Shown here: positions 25,201-35,768 of the stretch, piece after piece
How the letters are laid out: each line of letters starts with the position of its first letter
How positions within the stretch are numbered: position 1 is the stretch's first letter
Assembly: GCA_032718565.1 (NCBI GenBank)
Contig: JAVGVS010000302.1
Location: forward strand, 434,001 to 498,000
DNA length: 64,000 nt
From: Distichodus sexfasciatus
Taxonomy: Eukaryota; Chordata; Actinopteri; Characiformes; Distichodontidae
Direction: 5' to 3'
Notes under the pieces: model-generated
What the model saw: the letters and a program-made list of their open reading frames with translations, nothing else
Told to the model about the DNA's origin: nothing
Databases searched by the model: none
Program-made: the position numbers and the translations under genes

Positions 25201-28200
25201 CTCGAATTGATAAGGTAAAATCGAGGCCATCTTTTCTATGTATTGACAGGTCTCCAGAGCTATCGTTCAGTTATGGCAATGGGCGTTTTGTTTTCTGACA
25301 CACGCTGTAGCGGTAGACCAATCATAAAGGACTGCGCCATCTGACCAATCACAGCAGTGAGGGCTCACGGAAAGGAGGGGTTTAGACAGACTGATTCATC
25401 CAACTGCTTCACACGAGTCGTTTACGAATCATTTAGAAATGGGGTAAAATTAAATCTATTTTTGGAGTAAACTAAAGTGTTTTTTGACCTTGCATACATG
25501 TAAACCTGTTTTAAGAGACTCATAAAACAATATTAGCAACCTTTAAAATGGCATAATAGGGGCACTTTAACACTTTTGACTGATGTTAAAGAATGATGGT
25601 GAACTTGTGCAGGTAACACTGAAACAGTAGACGTGCGTTATGAGACCAATACGCACATCTCGTTCCCCGCCACTAGGGGGCCTTACGGTGGAAAACTGAC
25701 AGAATTCTCCTCACCTCCTTCTCGTTATACCAAATAGTACATCCTCCATCCTCCTTCAGCCTGGTGTTATAGCAGCCTCGGCCTCTGTTGGGGCAAACGT
25801 GATACCACACCTACAACACACACACACGCCCCTTTATATATACACTTCTGACCCTTCTGACCTTTAACTTGGTTGTTTATGTGTTTACCTTCTCCTTTTC
25901 CATGGCAACCATTGAAATGGCAAGACCCATCCTTTAGAATAAGAGAAGATGGGAAAAAATGATAAATAAGGATCATTTAGAAGCTGAGGAAAGAAAGTGA
26001 CTGACCGGAGGTTAGAACTTACCTCTCGGCTCTGCCCACACGGCCGATGCGATGAACGTAATTCTGCTTCTCATCAGGCAGGGTCACGTTAATCACTAGG
26101 GGAGAAAAACAGTTTGTGTTCATACGACGGTCACCGAAGTCTCGGGTTTGTATGAAGGCATTTCGCATATCCCCATAACGATATTTAATCACAATACAGT
26201 ACATTTTCTGTAAATTCAGCGGACCGTAAGCATAAACGTGTGTCTGTGCGTGCTCAACCTACACACGCTTTAACTCTGGGAAATTAAGCTTTAAGGGTCT
26301 AGAAAACACTCCCATCACGTACCGTACGGAACGCCGTGGACGTCGATCCCTCTGGCGGCCACGTCGGTGCAGATGAGGAACCTCACTTCTTTTTTCTGAA
26401 GCGATAACAAACACAAATATACCTCTACACCTCGATGGGATTCCAAAACGTCATACTTTAAATGCTTAACATTCAACACAAAAATTTGCACCACCTTAAA
26501 CCTCTCCAGGTTGAACTTCCGCTCGTGGGGCTTCCTGTCACCATGGAGACAAACGCAGGAGAACTGGTGGCCTTTCTTATCGGGACCTGGGGAGCCGAGA
26601 GCAAGAATGACACCTTGTGAAACAGTGAGAGAACAAAGGGAGGTGAAGCATGATGGGTAATGGGGGCACCAGCATCACCAGACTCACCTCCCCCCTGCTG
26701 GATCAGGTACTGCTCCATGTTGTCGCAGTCGATCTTGGTCCTGCAGAAGATAATGGCCTGGTCCATCTGGTGCTCCTTGATGGCGCGCACCGTGTACTCG
26801 CCCTTTAATATCTTGATGGCCTCCGACCACATCTCTGGGTTTACCAATAATCATAAGGATTAATAATGAGGGGTGCACAATAATATCGGAATCATATCGG
26901 AATCGGGCGATAATTGCTTTTTTATTTTAAGATGCTTAGATTTGCCCGATATTTTCAGCCGGTATTTGATGACGCACTTATTGCTCGTTGGAAAGCTACT
27001 GCTTGTGCCAGAAATGTTGAAAGTCCGTGATGGGATTTTATACGGCCTGCGCCTTCTTTCTTAAAATGTATGCTGTTATTCTGTGCTAAAATTCGGCGAG
27101 CAAACATTCACGAGTTTTTTTTTTTTTTTATGAACTAAGTGTTTGCCTCACTTAGAAAATGTGCGCTCGCAATGGGCCGTGTCCCGAGTCGCCTACTACC
27201 GCACTTATTAGTATGGTAGGTAAGGTGCTCTTATCACATTCCTACATGGTGGCATTCATCTCAGGAAATAGCCGGGGCTGTAGCTTAATGGCTCTCTTAC
27301 GCACTAGGTAGTGCACATGGAGTGTCACACGCGTCCTATTTGTCTTGGTACATCACATAGGGCGGGAAGTGACTTTATGGCCTCGTTTACACTGCAGGTC
27401 TTGATGCTCAATTCTGATTTGCTGCCTATATCCAATTTTTTTGACCTTCTGTTTACACGTTTTTTTAAATTGTGACCCATATCCGATTCGCTTGTTACAC
27501 GACGTCATTAAACCGCGATGAAGTACTAAATTGTCGCAGTTTTAATGACGTACAGAACGCAATGCCTAGGAAAATCCGATCTGCATGTTTACATGACAGT
27601 CGCATTGGCACATATCTGATTTATATCTGATTTATTTCCACATATTCACGAGGCCTGAAACCGATCTCAAAATATCCGAACGCATGCGTTTTTTTCCTGT
27701 TTACACTGTCATGGAACAGATCCGATCTGTGTCACATATGAGCAAAAAATCGGAATTGGGTCACATTTAACTGACAGTGTAAACGAGGCCTATGTTAAAA
27801 TGCTGTGCACTACGCTTGAAATGGTCCACCTTGGCACGACTCTGCTTTTACGCTGGCTTGACTTGGCACTGTGTTAGAAATGTCAGAACTATGGCGTTAA
27901 CTTTGTGCCAAAATTCAGAGCATGCAGTGAAAAATATCTTGTCTTTACGCAATCAACTCTTCCTGTGCATGAAAAGCATCAGATATCAGCATCAGCTGAA
28001 AATTCCCATATTGTGCATCTCTATTATTAATAATAATGAAACATCAAGAGGATTTATAGAAGATCGCTAAAACTTGATGAAATGAGCAGTAAAATTCAAC
28101 AGTTCTAATGGATGTGTAGCATTTTATAGATAAATAATTGTTTTCGTTCAGTCGATTAAAGGTATGTTTCGATTAAAGGTATGTTTCTCACCTGGAGTGT

Positions 28201-29360
28201 TTGCCCCTGGTCTAGTATTGTCCTTAGCGTGCACTTCATCTGTCTGTAAGATAAATTTGTAAGTATTACGTACCCACCCATCCACTCACACACACCTATA
28301 TACAGGGGTAGAGTCTCCGTCACACAGCTGAAGACGCTTCATTAGTATATCTTACCCTTATATGGTTCTTGCCCAGTTTCTCCCAGAGGCGGTCACTTTT
28401 GGGGTTGACAGGCACCACCACGTGATGCACCGTCTCCGGGATGGAGTCCTCCCCCTTCAGGTCCACCCAGGTGGGGAAGTGCATGATCTTCTCGGACAGC
28501 TTCTTCACATCGAACGAGTGGAGCGTGGCCGAACACACGATCACCTAACAGACACACACACACACACACACAAAATGAAGAACAAAAACACACTTACTAA
28601 ACTAGTAAACTGCATTTTAAACAGTTATAGCTAATTTAAGATGACCACAGATTAAGCCTAGTCTTGGATTACATTGCAGTACCAATGGAGAGTCACCACT
28701 GAAGCTCAAAGCTAGTCTAGATATAGGCTTAATCATAGACTTAGGAGACTGGCACCTTAACGTCTTCATAAGAATTCTGCGTTTGTTCAGAAAATCAGAA
28801 AATCTCACGATTCGATTCCACACCATCTATAGGACTGACGAGCTGAACTGTTGTCAGGGGGAAAGTAAACTAGCGCCATTACGTTAGTTGAAAAATGTTA
28901 TCGATTTTAAATCGACAGACAATGAGTCGCATTTCGATTTGATTGTTGCACACCCCTATAAAGTACTATTAAAAAAATCTATCAAATTAAATCAATAGTA
29001 ACTAATTAAAAACGTTATTCAGTAAAAATAAGTGTGGAACTACTGACCTGCAGTCTCTTCCCGTCTGAGGTGACCTGGGGGATCTTGTTGTAGACCCTCA
29101 TGATGAAGTCGGTGTAGCCAGCAGAAAGCAGCCCGTCCTTGAGAGAGTAAAATAAAGGTTATTTACAGTGTTTAATATCGAGTATGAGCAATGCTGAGGG
29201 AGAGCTGGTAAAGAGGGGTAAAAGTGTGTTAAAGGAGGAGCAGCACATGGTACGTACACACTCATCCAGGACCAGGAAGCGGACTTGGGAGAGGTCAAGT
29301 TTCCCGGTAGATATGAGATCGTCCAGCCTGCCAGGTGTACCGACCACTATATCGACCTGG

Positions 29361-29398
<38 letters not shown>

Positions 29399-32300
29399 TC
29401 TCAGCCTTAGTTAAGGTTCTGAATGAAGTTCTAATCAGAGAAGATCTGATACTGATATTGTTTATTGATCTGATACTGATTAAAGTAGCTGTTTGGGGTA
29501 AATTACTTATTAGTGCTAACGAGCTGAATTATTAGTAAATAATACAGGGTATTAGCCGTATTACAAATGCCAATGATGAACATTCAACTATCTAACATTC
29601 TCTTATAGGACGACACCACAAAGCAGCAAGAAGGCAAAGCTCTCAGCTTAACACTCACCCCGCTCTCCAAAACGGACAGCTGCTCTTTGGCTGCCACTCC
29701 TCCGATGATCAGCAAGTCCCTGCAACAGCCAGACATTCGGTCATCTTTCCCCCCCAAAAAAGTAATAAGATGAAAAACTCTCCGGACTGCTTCTTGAAAG
29801 GAGAAACGGTGAAAGGAGACTCCCCAAGTGTGTGAGGTGTCTCGAGCTGATCTGAGTGGTTATTTGATCAGAGACTGTGACCGACCAGCAGCCAGAGAGT
29901 CTGTGTTTATACATCCGTTAACCAATCAGAAGCCAGGGAATCTGTGTTTATATATCTGTTAACCAATCAGAAGCCAGGGAATCTGTGTTTATATATCCAT
30001 TAACCAATCAGGCTAGAATCTCAACATTTTATATATCCATTAACCAATCAGCCAGGAATCTGTGTTTGCTCACATCCGTTGCAATCAGCAGCCAGGAATC
30101 TCATTTCTATCCATTAACCAATCAAGCCAGGAATCTGTGTTTTATATATCCGTTAACCAATCAGAAGCCAGAAATCTGTTTTATACATTAAATCAGCAAT
30201 CAAGGCCAAATCACCAGGTTTAATGTTTGCTGACCAATTTACGGCCAGAGGCCAGTCTTTATATGTCTACTGACCAATCACCAGCCAGATGGTTTGTAGC
30301 TTCACAGCCCCGAATTTCCCAGAGTGCCTCACCGTGGTTTGGGGTTCTCGGCGTATTCTTGAACTGGCTGGCGTTGGTGAGGGTTTGCTCGACAGCTCTT
30401 TAGGCCAGCTCGTGTTGAAACTTTGCGGGGACTTGGTGCTGGTTTCCACCTGGCTCCATTAGCTGCCTGAACATCCAAACAGCCAGTCAGAAGAGCAACT
30501 CAAGCCAAACTCAAACCCGTCTAAGCGTGGAAAGCGGGGGAAAAAGCTCACCTGTCTGGCTGGATTTTGGGTTACATGGCCATCGGCGCCTTCTCAGGGA
30601 CAAAGAAAACCCTCCTTGAGGGGCATTTTTTAAGGGCTCTCCCGAAGTTAAACTTGGGTTAAGTTCTGGATAATACTATGAAAATGTCGGAGTTCACGTC
30701 TTGGCTCAATATTCCCGAATATTTCATCGTTAGTTGAGTTAAAGGAGCAGTCAGATACTTTATACGTAGAAATGATTCATGGAAAATTCTTAGTTCGGAA
30801 CGTGAACAAGTAAAGCTACAAATGTGAGGATGCGCTTAAGACTGAAGGGTAGTAAATATAGAAATCCTACCTTAAGCACACAGGGGGCAAAAAAGCGACG
30901 CCCTCTCCAAGTTCTGAGAATCTCAAAAAGCCAAGCCCAGATCATTACACAGGGTTTAACGTTCGGGTATGAAACAAACCAGACCTCCGCGTACACAATT
31001 CTCATTAGAAACAGCAGTCAAGACCCAATGAGAGAGCGGACCATTTTTGGAGAAGGACATGTGGCCTTTGTCCAGGTCTATGTAGCACCCGATGGTGTCG
31101 TGCATGGTGAACTCCTGTTAGAACACACACGAGAGTGCAACATTTTCACGATCCAGATGTATTAGAGATGCAGACCATTTTTGCAGAAATATGAGCCACT
31201 TTTTATTTTGCTTAGCACTTTCGGCAACACACCTCTCCATAACTGTCAAACTGTTTATTTGTAGGATTTCTTTTCACGTCCTCCGAAGCCAAAGCGTGTT
31301 GTTGTCCGTGCCTGCTGGAAAGCTTTAAACACAAGGGTGTGCCAAGGAGTGGATAAAGAAGACACACTCAGATCCACAATGCGATTTAAGAGTGTTTCAT
31401 GATGCAATATTTATAAATGAAACAAAACTGTTAATTTATTAAATATTCATACAAGTTCTGATAAATTCCCTCTTTTTTAATGATATGAAAGCACTGAATC
31501 AAATGTATTGAAAGCACAAAATTGTGGGAAAGTGGTGTAAAATGAAAAGGTGATGAACATACCCAAATCCAGAGCTGCCTGGCTAGAGGACCAGCCCACC
31601 CTGCACAAGCCTTGGTCATGGCAGCTGACCTCGTAATAATACCTCCCTAAGAAAGAAAGGAGCAGGATTTGTGCCTCTGTTTTAATTTTTGAATAACACA
31701 TCTTAAAATTACACAATAAGAATGTGAAGTTTACATCCCAAACTATGAAATTAGACGATAATCTCTGTTCATCAGGGGCTTTCAACTGGTTCTGTCCCAG
31801 GGACCACCATTCAGAATAAGCAGTAGTCTGCGGCCAACACAATAATAATAATAATAATAATAATTTTTTTTTTATATTTATATTATTTATTCACAAAGAC
31901 GCCCAAATCATCTGGAATTGTCATCTTGAAAAATAAATAAGTATCTCCCGCTTTGTGAGATGCCTCACTCTTGCCAGCCATCGACTGCGTTCAGTTGTCT
32001 CGGTGTTGGAGCGTATTTTTTTTCTGTGCTTTTTTGTTTCAAAGTCCAATTTTAGTGAAAAAAGCATGTCTTCCAAACGCCCAAGTATATCTCCTGCTGG
32101 AAGGGGTCGTGACGGCTGGTACTGTAGTATGTATCGACTTACGATGTTTTCAAGCTAAGACAGGGTCATAGGACCGCAGCTCCATCGTAAGTCGGGGACT
32201 ACCTGTATATCCCTTTTATCGTTTGCATAATGAAGTCAGATCTCAGTACATCTCCACTTTGAACTTAAAAAGGGTTTTCAGAAGATTCAAATTAAATTGC

Positions 32301-35300
32301 AAACAAAAAAAGAGCAAAGGCTGAAGTCAGCACAATTTCCAACAAAAGTAGCTACAATATCAATAAAATAAATAAATAAATAAATAAATAGAATAGAATA
32401 GCTCTGTGAAGGTTTATGAAGATAAAAATTACTTTTTTACTACTAGTTTAACTTCTGATTTAAGGTTAACGTAATGGTTCCCTTAACTTATAGGGTGGGT
32501 GTGTGTCAAAATGTGCATATGCAGTGTTCAAGACGATGCCTTACCCTTAGTCACAGCTCTGGTGGACCGGCAGCCGTGCCACTCTTTAATCTCCCTGCTC
32601 TGGCAGCAGAGTCCATCTGGGCCGATCGCTGATGTACACCACGACACAAAAAATACATATCAAACAGTGTGTAAACAGATGGCCATCAATTAAAAAAAAT
32701 ATATCAGATAAGTACAGCTTTGTGGAAAAGGTCTATTTGCATATAAAACCCACAATATGATCCTTTTTTCCATCCGATGTTAATGAACCATCCACTTAAA
32801 GATGCTCGGTGTGAATGACATGGAATGAATAATTCATTCACTGCCCTTTAAAGACTCACCAAAGGCTGGGCTTCTGTCGTAGGGGTTCATCTGCCATTTA
32901 TTAAATACTGCAATAAACAGAATAAATATTATCAGTCTATAAAACCCATTCATTTACATTACGTCAGTGCAAACCAGGTTAGGTGAAGTTTGATAGAGAG
33001 TAACTGGGTGTGGCCATCATGATACGCATGCCAAAGTTTATTTGTCCAACTCAAAGGTCAATCCAAAGAGCCTTAATAAGAGCAGCAGGGACTTACTCCG
33101 TAAAACAAATTAAAACGCACTTTTAAAGTGATCTGAAATTTGGTCTGATCCCCATCAAGGACCAGCTTTGGCCTCTGCGTCTCAAAGCTGACTCACACTA
33201 AAACAGTGACTACGATAAATGACTTTGATAAATGCTGCTGTGTGAAAGGCCTCTCTGACTGATTTAAGTGAACGGGTGCTGGCGGTTGCCTGTCCTCTTC
33301 CTTCTGAAGCCACTGAATCAAAAACGTTCTCTGACTTAAGACATTGGATTGCTGGTGAACATGACCCAATCCAAAATGAGAGAGAGAGAGAGAGGAGCTG
33401 AAAGGCTTTTGCTGAATTTTCCATAAACGAAACTAGAACTTGAGTGAAAATATTTGCTGCATTCAGAGGATTTCAATAAACAAGATAAAATGAATATGTG
33501 GTGCATCCTGTCCATCTCCTGTGCCTCTCTCCCTCAGATGGAAAAACGAAAAGAAAACCTCACACCTCAGATATTTTGAGTTGTGTGTGTGCGCGCGTGT
33601 GAAAAATGTAGCTGTGTTTTTTTATCTTGAGGGAAGAAGCTGACTTTGAAAGATGGAGGCGGACGGACTATAGAAAAAACCCACAAATGAACTTAAATGC
33701 TGCAGGGATTACCTAAGATCCTTATACTGGTCTGGTGGCATCCATCAATTGTTAAAATCATTATTTATTAAGGGCTTTAGAGATTTGAAGAAAAATTGAG
33801 ATATTGTATATTGTGATATAGTCCTGTGCAAAAGTTTTGGGGTGTACCTGATCCACCCGTCTTCACCGCACTGCGCCCCTTCTTCCCTTCCTCTTGGTCC
33901 TTCAGGGTCTCATACACAATCTGGATCACGGGGATGCTGAAGGCCTATAGAGTCATCAAAACCAAACAGCGGCTCAAGTGGATTACTGGCAACAATCCAA
34001 AGCAGAGGCTATTTTTCACCTCTCCAGGCTCTAGAGACAAATAATAGTGGTCTCTCTGAGGAGAGCAGCAGGAACATCGTCATCTGTTACACACGTTTGG
34101 AGGTTGGCTCAGAAAGGTCAGGCCATCGCTTAGTAAGAAAGGTTGCAAAACCATTGAGAACACTAATGTTTTTTTTATTGATGATTACACACGAAAAAAA
34201 ACAGGAGCGTGTCTGCATTTGTTGACGCATTCTATAAAGTGTGTCTTAACTTTTTTGACCCTGTCCAACAATTGATCTCCTTTGAGTAAATATTTTAGTT
34301 ACAGTTACAGTTGTTTTTAATCAGGCAGTTGGTAGCATAACGGTTAGGGTGTTGGTCCTTTGATCGTAAGGCTGCCGGCTCAAATCCCGGAGGCGGTAAA
34401 TGTACCACTGAGGTAATGTCCCCAAGCACTGCCCCTTCACGGATTTAGTAACCTACCTGGAAAAAAAATCTGATTCTAAACAAAAGGTGATTTCTGCAAG
34501 TCATTGAGACGGTCAGTACAATAGGCGACATGCCAATACTGTGAAATAGAGCACGTGTTTTCTTGTCATTGTGAACACAGCACAGCACACAGTGTCCCCC
34601 AATGAAATGCGTCTTCTGCATATGACCCATGCGCTGGCAGCTGATACGCAGTGGCCGGTGAGCAGTGCTGGGGACAGTACCTTGCTCACTAGTACCTCAG
34701 TGGTACCTTTACCAGTCCGGGACTTGAACCAGTGACCTTCTGATCACGGCGCAAACTCCTTACTGTTACGCTACCATTCATTCATCCATCCATCCATCAT
34801 CCAAATCTCTTAATCCCAACCGGGGTTGTGGGGGGACTGGAGCCTATCCCGGGAACTTCCAACGCAAGCAACAGGCCCGAATCACAATCTAGTGAAATAC
34901 TTTTATAGCTGTAATCAAAGAAGAGAACTTTAACTCACCCCCGTCTTGCCACTTCCAGTCTCAGCAGCCTGTAGGGAAACAGATCATATAGAGAAGTGAA
35001 TAAGTCACTGAAACATAAAGGAATATATACCTCATTAAATCCCACGCTTCTTTCCTACCATCAGCACATCTCCTCCACCCAGGATGAGAGGAATAGACTC
35101 GGCTTGGATGTCCGTGGGCAACCTGGCAGGTGCAGAAAGCAGCAAAACCATTTACACTTAACCCACTGTTAATCTCCATTAAAACTGAACCCTTTGTATT
35201 ATTAGTGATATTAAATAAACTGTAAATTAATAAACTGCGAGCTCAGGGCTGTGTGACGTTACGGCGCCGCTGTCACATTAGCCGCAGCTCGTGTTAGCTA

Positions 35301-35482
35301 CGTGGCTAAGGCTTTACTTACAGCCAATCCATCTCCTCCACAGCCTGAGCAATTTCGGGCATCACGCCCATTTCTGAGGACGATAAAATACGACGTTATT
35401 AAAAATGATGCGTAATTTTTAAATATTAAAAAAATATATTCTATATATGCCGGCAAAATAACTCACCTCCGAACGCGGCCAT
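22217..35482 (-). CDS. ddx1: DDX1, ATP-dependent DEAD-box RNA helicase with SPRY insert (26 coding exons)
   Basis: DDX1 unwinds RNA using ATP; the family is known for roles in the tRNA-ligase complex, RNA transport and repair. Exons in transcript order: 35467-35482, 35322-35373, 35059-35122, 34939-34968, 33848-33944, 32860-32907, 32545-32628, 31563-31646, 31233-31311, 31042-31114, 30871-~30945, 30552-~30665, 30333-~30466, 29659-29719, 29258-29356, 29048-29137, 28356-28544, 28192-28243, 26688-26834, 26495-26586, 26323-26395, 26023-26095, 25889-25931, 25715-25810, 23449-23569, 22217-22347. Exon phases join correctly wherever the sequence is clean. Visible motifs: the PTDIQ Q motif, Walker [11 protein letters not shown] ending at residue 54, SPRY segments over exons 6-11 ([21 protein letters not shown]), TPGRLDD, DEC|D for motif [35 protein letters not shown], and the C-terminal [12 protein letters not shown]. 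The start ATG lies in exon 1 (MAAFG), as in vertebrate DDX1. Exons 9 and 11-13 contain frameshifts (separate entry). Identification is very secure from recalled family sequence; database alignment was not run. Confidence 0.97.
22348..23448. other. DDX1 intron 25
   Basis: Carries a GA run beside the exon 26 acceptor (22355-22377; CT in the transcript), a stretch of GCGCCGTAAAAAGCG-type repeats (22826-22940), and about three copies of GTCAACTGCATTAAAATAT-type units (22960-23080). Confidence 0.7.
23709..24775 (+). mobile_element. TIR transposon, host copy 1 (DDX1 intron 24)
   Basis: Ends are TAGCGATGCACGA and the complement TCGTGCATCCCTTA, with CCGATA-rich sub-ends. The interior shares GTGCACTACCTAGTGCGTAG and CCCGGCTATTTCCTGAGA with the inverted copy at 26869-28023. 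No transposase ORF. A second element is inserted at 24208-24657. Confidence 0.8.
24208..24657 (+). mobile_element. Nested TIR element with GTATAA target duplication
   Basis: Inverted ends CAGGGTTCCCAC and GTGGGAACCCTG enclose 450 bp containing TTCAAGGAC repeats. GTATAA occurs on both sides (24202-24207 and 24658-24663). The uninterrupted site is seen in the related copies at 27030-27055 (complement) and 55141-55165. Non-autonomous, hAT-like ends. Confidence 0.88.
24839..25566 (+). mobile_element. piggyBac-like MITE with TTAA target sites
   Basis: A perfect 16 bp inverted end AGTGCCCCTATTATGC at both borders, flanked on each side by TTAA (24835-24838, 25567-25570). At 728 bp with no transposase, it looks non-autonomous. 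TTAA duplication is the hallmark of the piggyBac superfamily. Lies in DDX1 intron 24. Confidence 0.85.
26869..28023 (-). mobile_element. TIR transposon, host copy 2 (DDX1 intron 18)
   Basis: Ends GGGGTGCACAATAATATCGG and its counterpart near 28010-28023 (ATTGTGCATCTCT). The interior is an inverted relative of 23709-24775. It nearly fills intron 18 and is itself interrupted at 27379-27790. Confidence 0.8.
27379..27790 (+). mobile_element. Nested MITE with 3 bp target duplication
   Basis: Inverted ends GGCCTCGTTTACACTG and CAGTGTAAACGAGGCC enclose 412 bp. TAT flanks both sides. The related copy at 23709 has the uninterrupted site near 23930-23950, confirming the insertion. A 3 bp AT-rich duplication suggests a PIF/Harbinger-type element. 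Confidence 0.82.
28638..28757 (+). mobile_element. Short MITE, copy 2 (DDX1 intron 16)
   Basis: Begins GATTAAGCCTAGTCTTGGAT and ends GGCTTAATCATAGACTTAGG; same layout as 20783-20902. Confidence 0.65.
29258..29356 (-). other. ddx1: DDX1 exon 15 carrying motifs Ib and II (DEC|D)
   Basis: A clean 33-codon exon that starts [13 protein letters not shown] and ends FLVLDEC. The next exon (29048-29137) starts with Asp ([10 protein letters not shown]). Using the strong donor GTACGT, motif II therefore reads Asp-Glu-Cys-Asp rather than Asp-Glu-Ala-Asp. DECD is known in the UAP56/DDX39 helicases, but is not what I expect for DDX1. A two-base loss of GC before TGTGTACG would also produce the observed sequence from an ordinary DEA codon set with a GTGTAC donor, so an error cannot be excluded. 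The acceptor is fed by a long GA run on the plus strand, which is a CT run in the transcript. Confidence 0.9.
29870..30260 (+). repeat. Tandem repeat in DDX1 intron 13
   Basis: About six to seven units of roughly 45-60 bp built on AACCAATCAGAAGCCAGG, GAATCTGTGTTTATATATCC. The leftmost units are nearly identical; those to the right lose or gain single bases, in step with the damaged exons that follow. Confidence 0.8.
30333..31311 (-). other. ddx1: DDX1 exons 9-13 with clustered small indels
   Basis: This stretch encodes the end of the SPRY domain and the approach to helicase motif Ia. Exon 9 (31233-31311) begins in frame with GTD and ends [12 protein letters not shown], but is 79 nt where about 77 is expected, so the frame breaks inside it. 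Exon 10 (31042-31114) is in frame, but its apparent donor is GTCCGC. Exon 11 (30871 to ~30945) has several extra or missing bases at runs of T, C and G, and its acceptor AG is not visible. Exon 12 (30552 to ~30665) and exon 13 (30333 to ~30466) are recognisable only by switching frames, for example NFG..EP and [13 protein letters not shown]. Flanking exons 1-8 and 14-26 show no such damage apart from the motif II question. The pattern resembles homopolymer errors of uncorrected long reads better than real decay. Confidence 0.85.
31647..32544. other. DDX1 intron 7
   Basis: Contains the inverted MITE copy (31945-32212), an (AAT)n run at 31842-31863 and an (AAAT)n run near 32362-32390. No other feature recognised. 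Confidence 0.6.
31945..32212 (-). mobile_element. MITE-like repeat with AGGTAGTCC end, copy 2 (DDX1 intron 7)
   Basis: On the minus strand it begins AGGTAGTCCCCGACTTACGA and continues through CAGCAGGAGATATACTTGGG and GAGACAACTGAACGCAGTCG. Inverted relative to the copy at 18403. Confidence 0.75.
32908..33847. other. DDX1 intron 5
   Basis: A short GA run at 33380-33394; otherwise unique-looking sequence with no feature I can support. Confidence 0.5.
34325..34440 (+). mobile_element. tRNA-derived SINE-like repeat (DDX1 intron 4)
   Basis: Head GCAGTTGGTAGCATAACGGT, B-box-like GCTCAAATCCC, then TACCACTGAGGTAATG and CCAAGCACTGCCCC. This is the clearest tRNA-like head in the window. Confidence 0.8.
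34555..34780 (-). mobile_element. tRNA-derived SINE-like repeat, minus copy (DDX1 intron 4)
   Basis: Complement of the family from tail (CTTGTCATTGTGAACACAGC) to head (TTACTGTTACGCTACC). It faces the copy at 34325, making an inverted pair about 115 bp apart within one intron. Confidence 0.8.
34785..34880 (-). mobile_element. 3' fragment of the tRNA-headed dispersed repeat
   Basis: Contains the ATCCATCCATC tail and the complement of GGGATAGGCTCCAG, matching the tail region of the copies at 700 and 17338. Truncated. Confidence 0.6.
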
Positions 35483-35500
35483 GGTGATCGCTCCAACAAA

Positions 35501-35509
35501 CCGGAAGTG
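35501..35509. promoter_or_regulatory. ETS/GABP-type site CCGGAAGTG
   Basis: CCGGAAGTG followed by ACGC lies 19-27 nt upstream of the DDX1 ATG. This core matches the ETS-family consensus common in housekeeping promoters. Being so near the ATG, it may lie at or inside the DDX1 transcription start region. Confidence 0.6.
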
Positions 35510-35760
35510 ACGCGGCCAAACGTTGACAGCGACGACTCGAGAAATAATCCGTGCGAAACAGCGGCCGCCTCAAATAGTTCCCTCTTGTTTTGCTCCAACG
35601 TTAATTTTTGATTGTTTATTTAAAGAAACCAGTTTAGTATATGCGACACGACTAATCTTATATTTTCCAACATTTACACCCCCGACTTTTTCTTTTCTTA
35701 AATGACGTTGTCGTGTGCCGGTCGCTTATAAGAGTTTGAGGTTGTCGGGACGCCGTAGCG

Positions 35761-35768
35761 TGACGTCA
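35761..35768. promoter_or_regulatory. CRE palindrome TGACGTCA
   Basis: A perfect 8 bp cAMP-response element ends 5 nt before the NBAS ATG. A half site (TGACG) lies near 35703. CREB/ATF binding is a reasonable inference; no data are visible. The closeness to the ATG implies a very short 5' UTR, or that initiation is at the in-frame second ATG. Confidence 0.6.

Noticed and set aside
30267..30449. 60-residue minus-strand ORF
   Set aside because: It is the wrong frame over the damaged DDX1 exon 13.
34325..34440. Possible tRNA gene
   Set aside because: Only the A and B box-like head of a SINE is present, with no full cloverleaf, and many diverged copies share a non-tRNA body.
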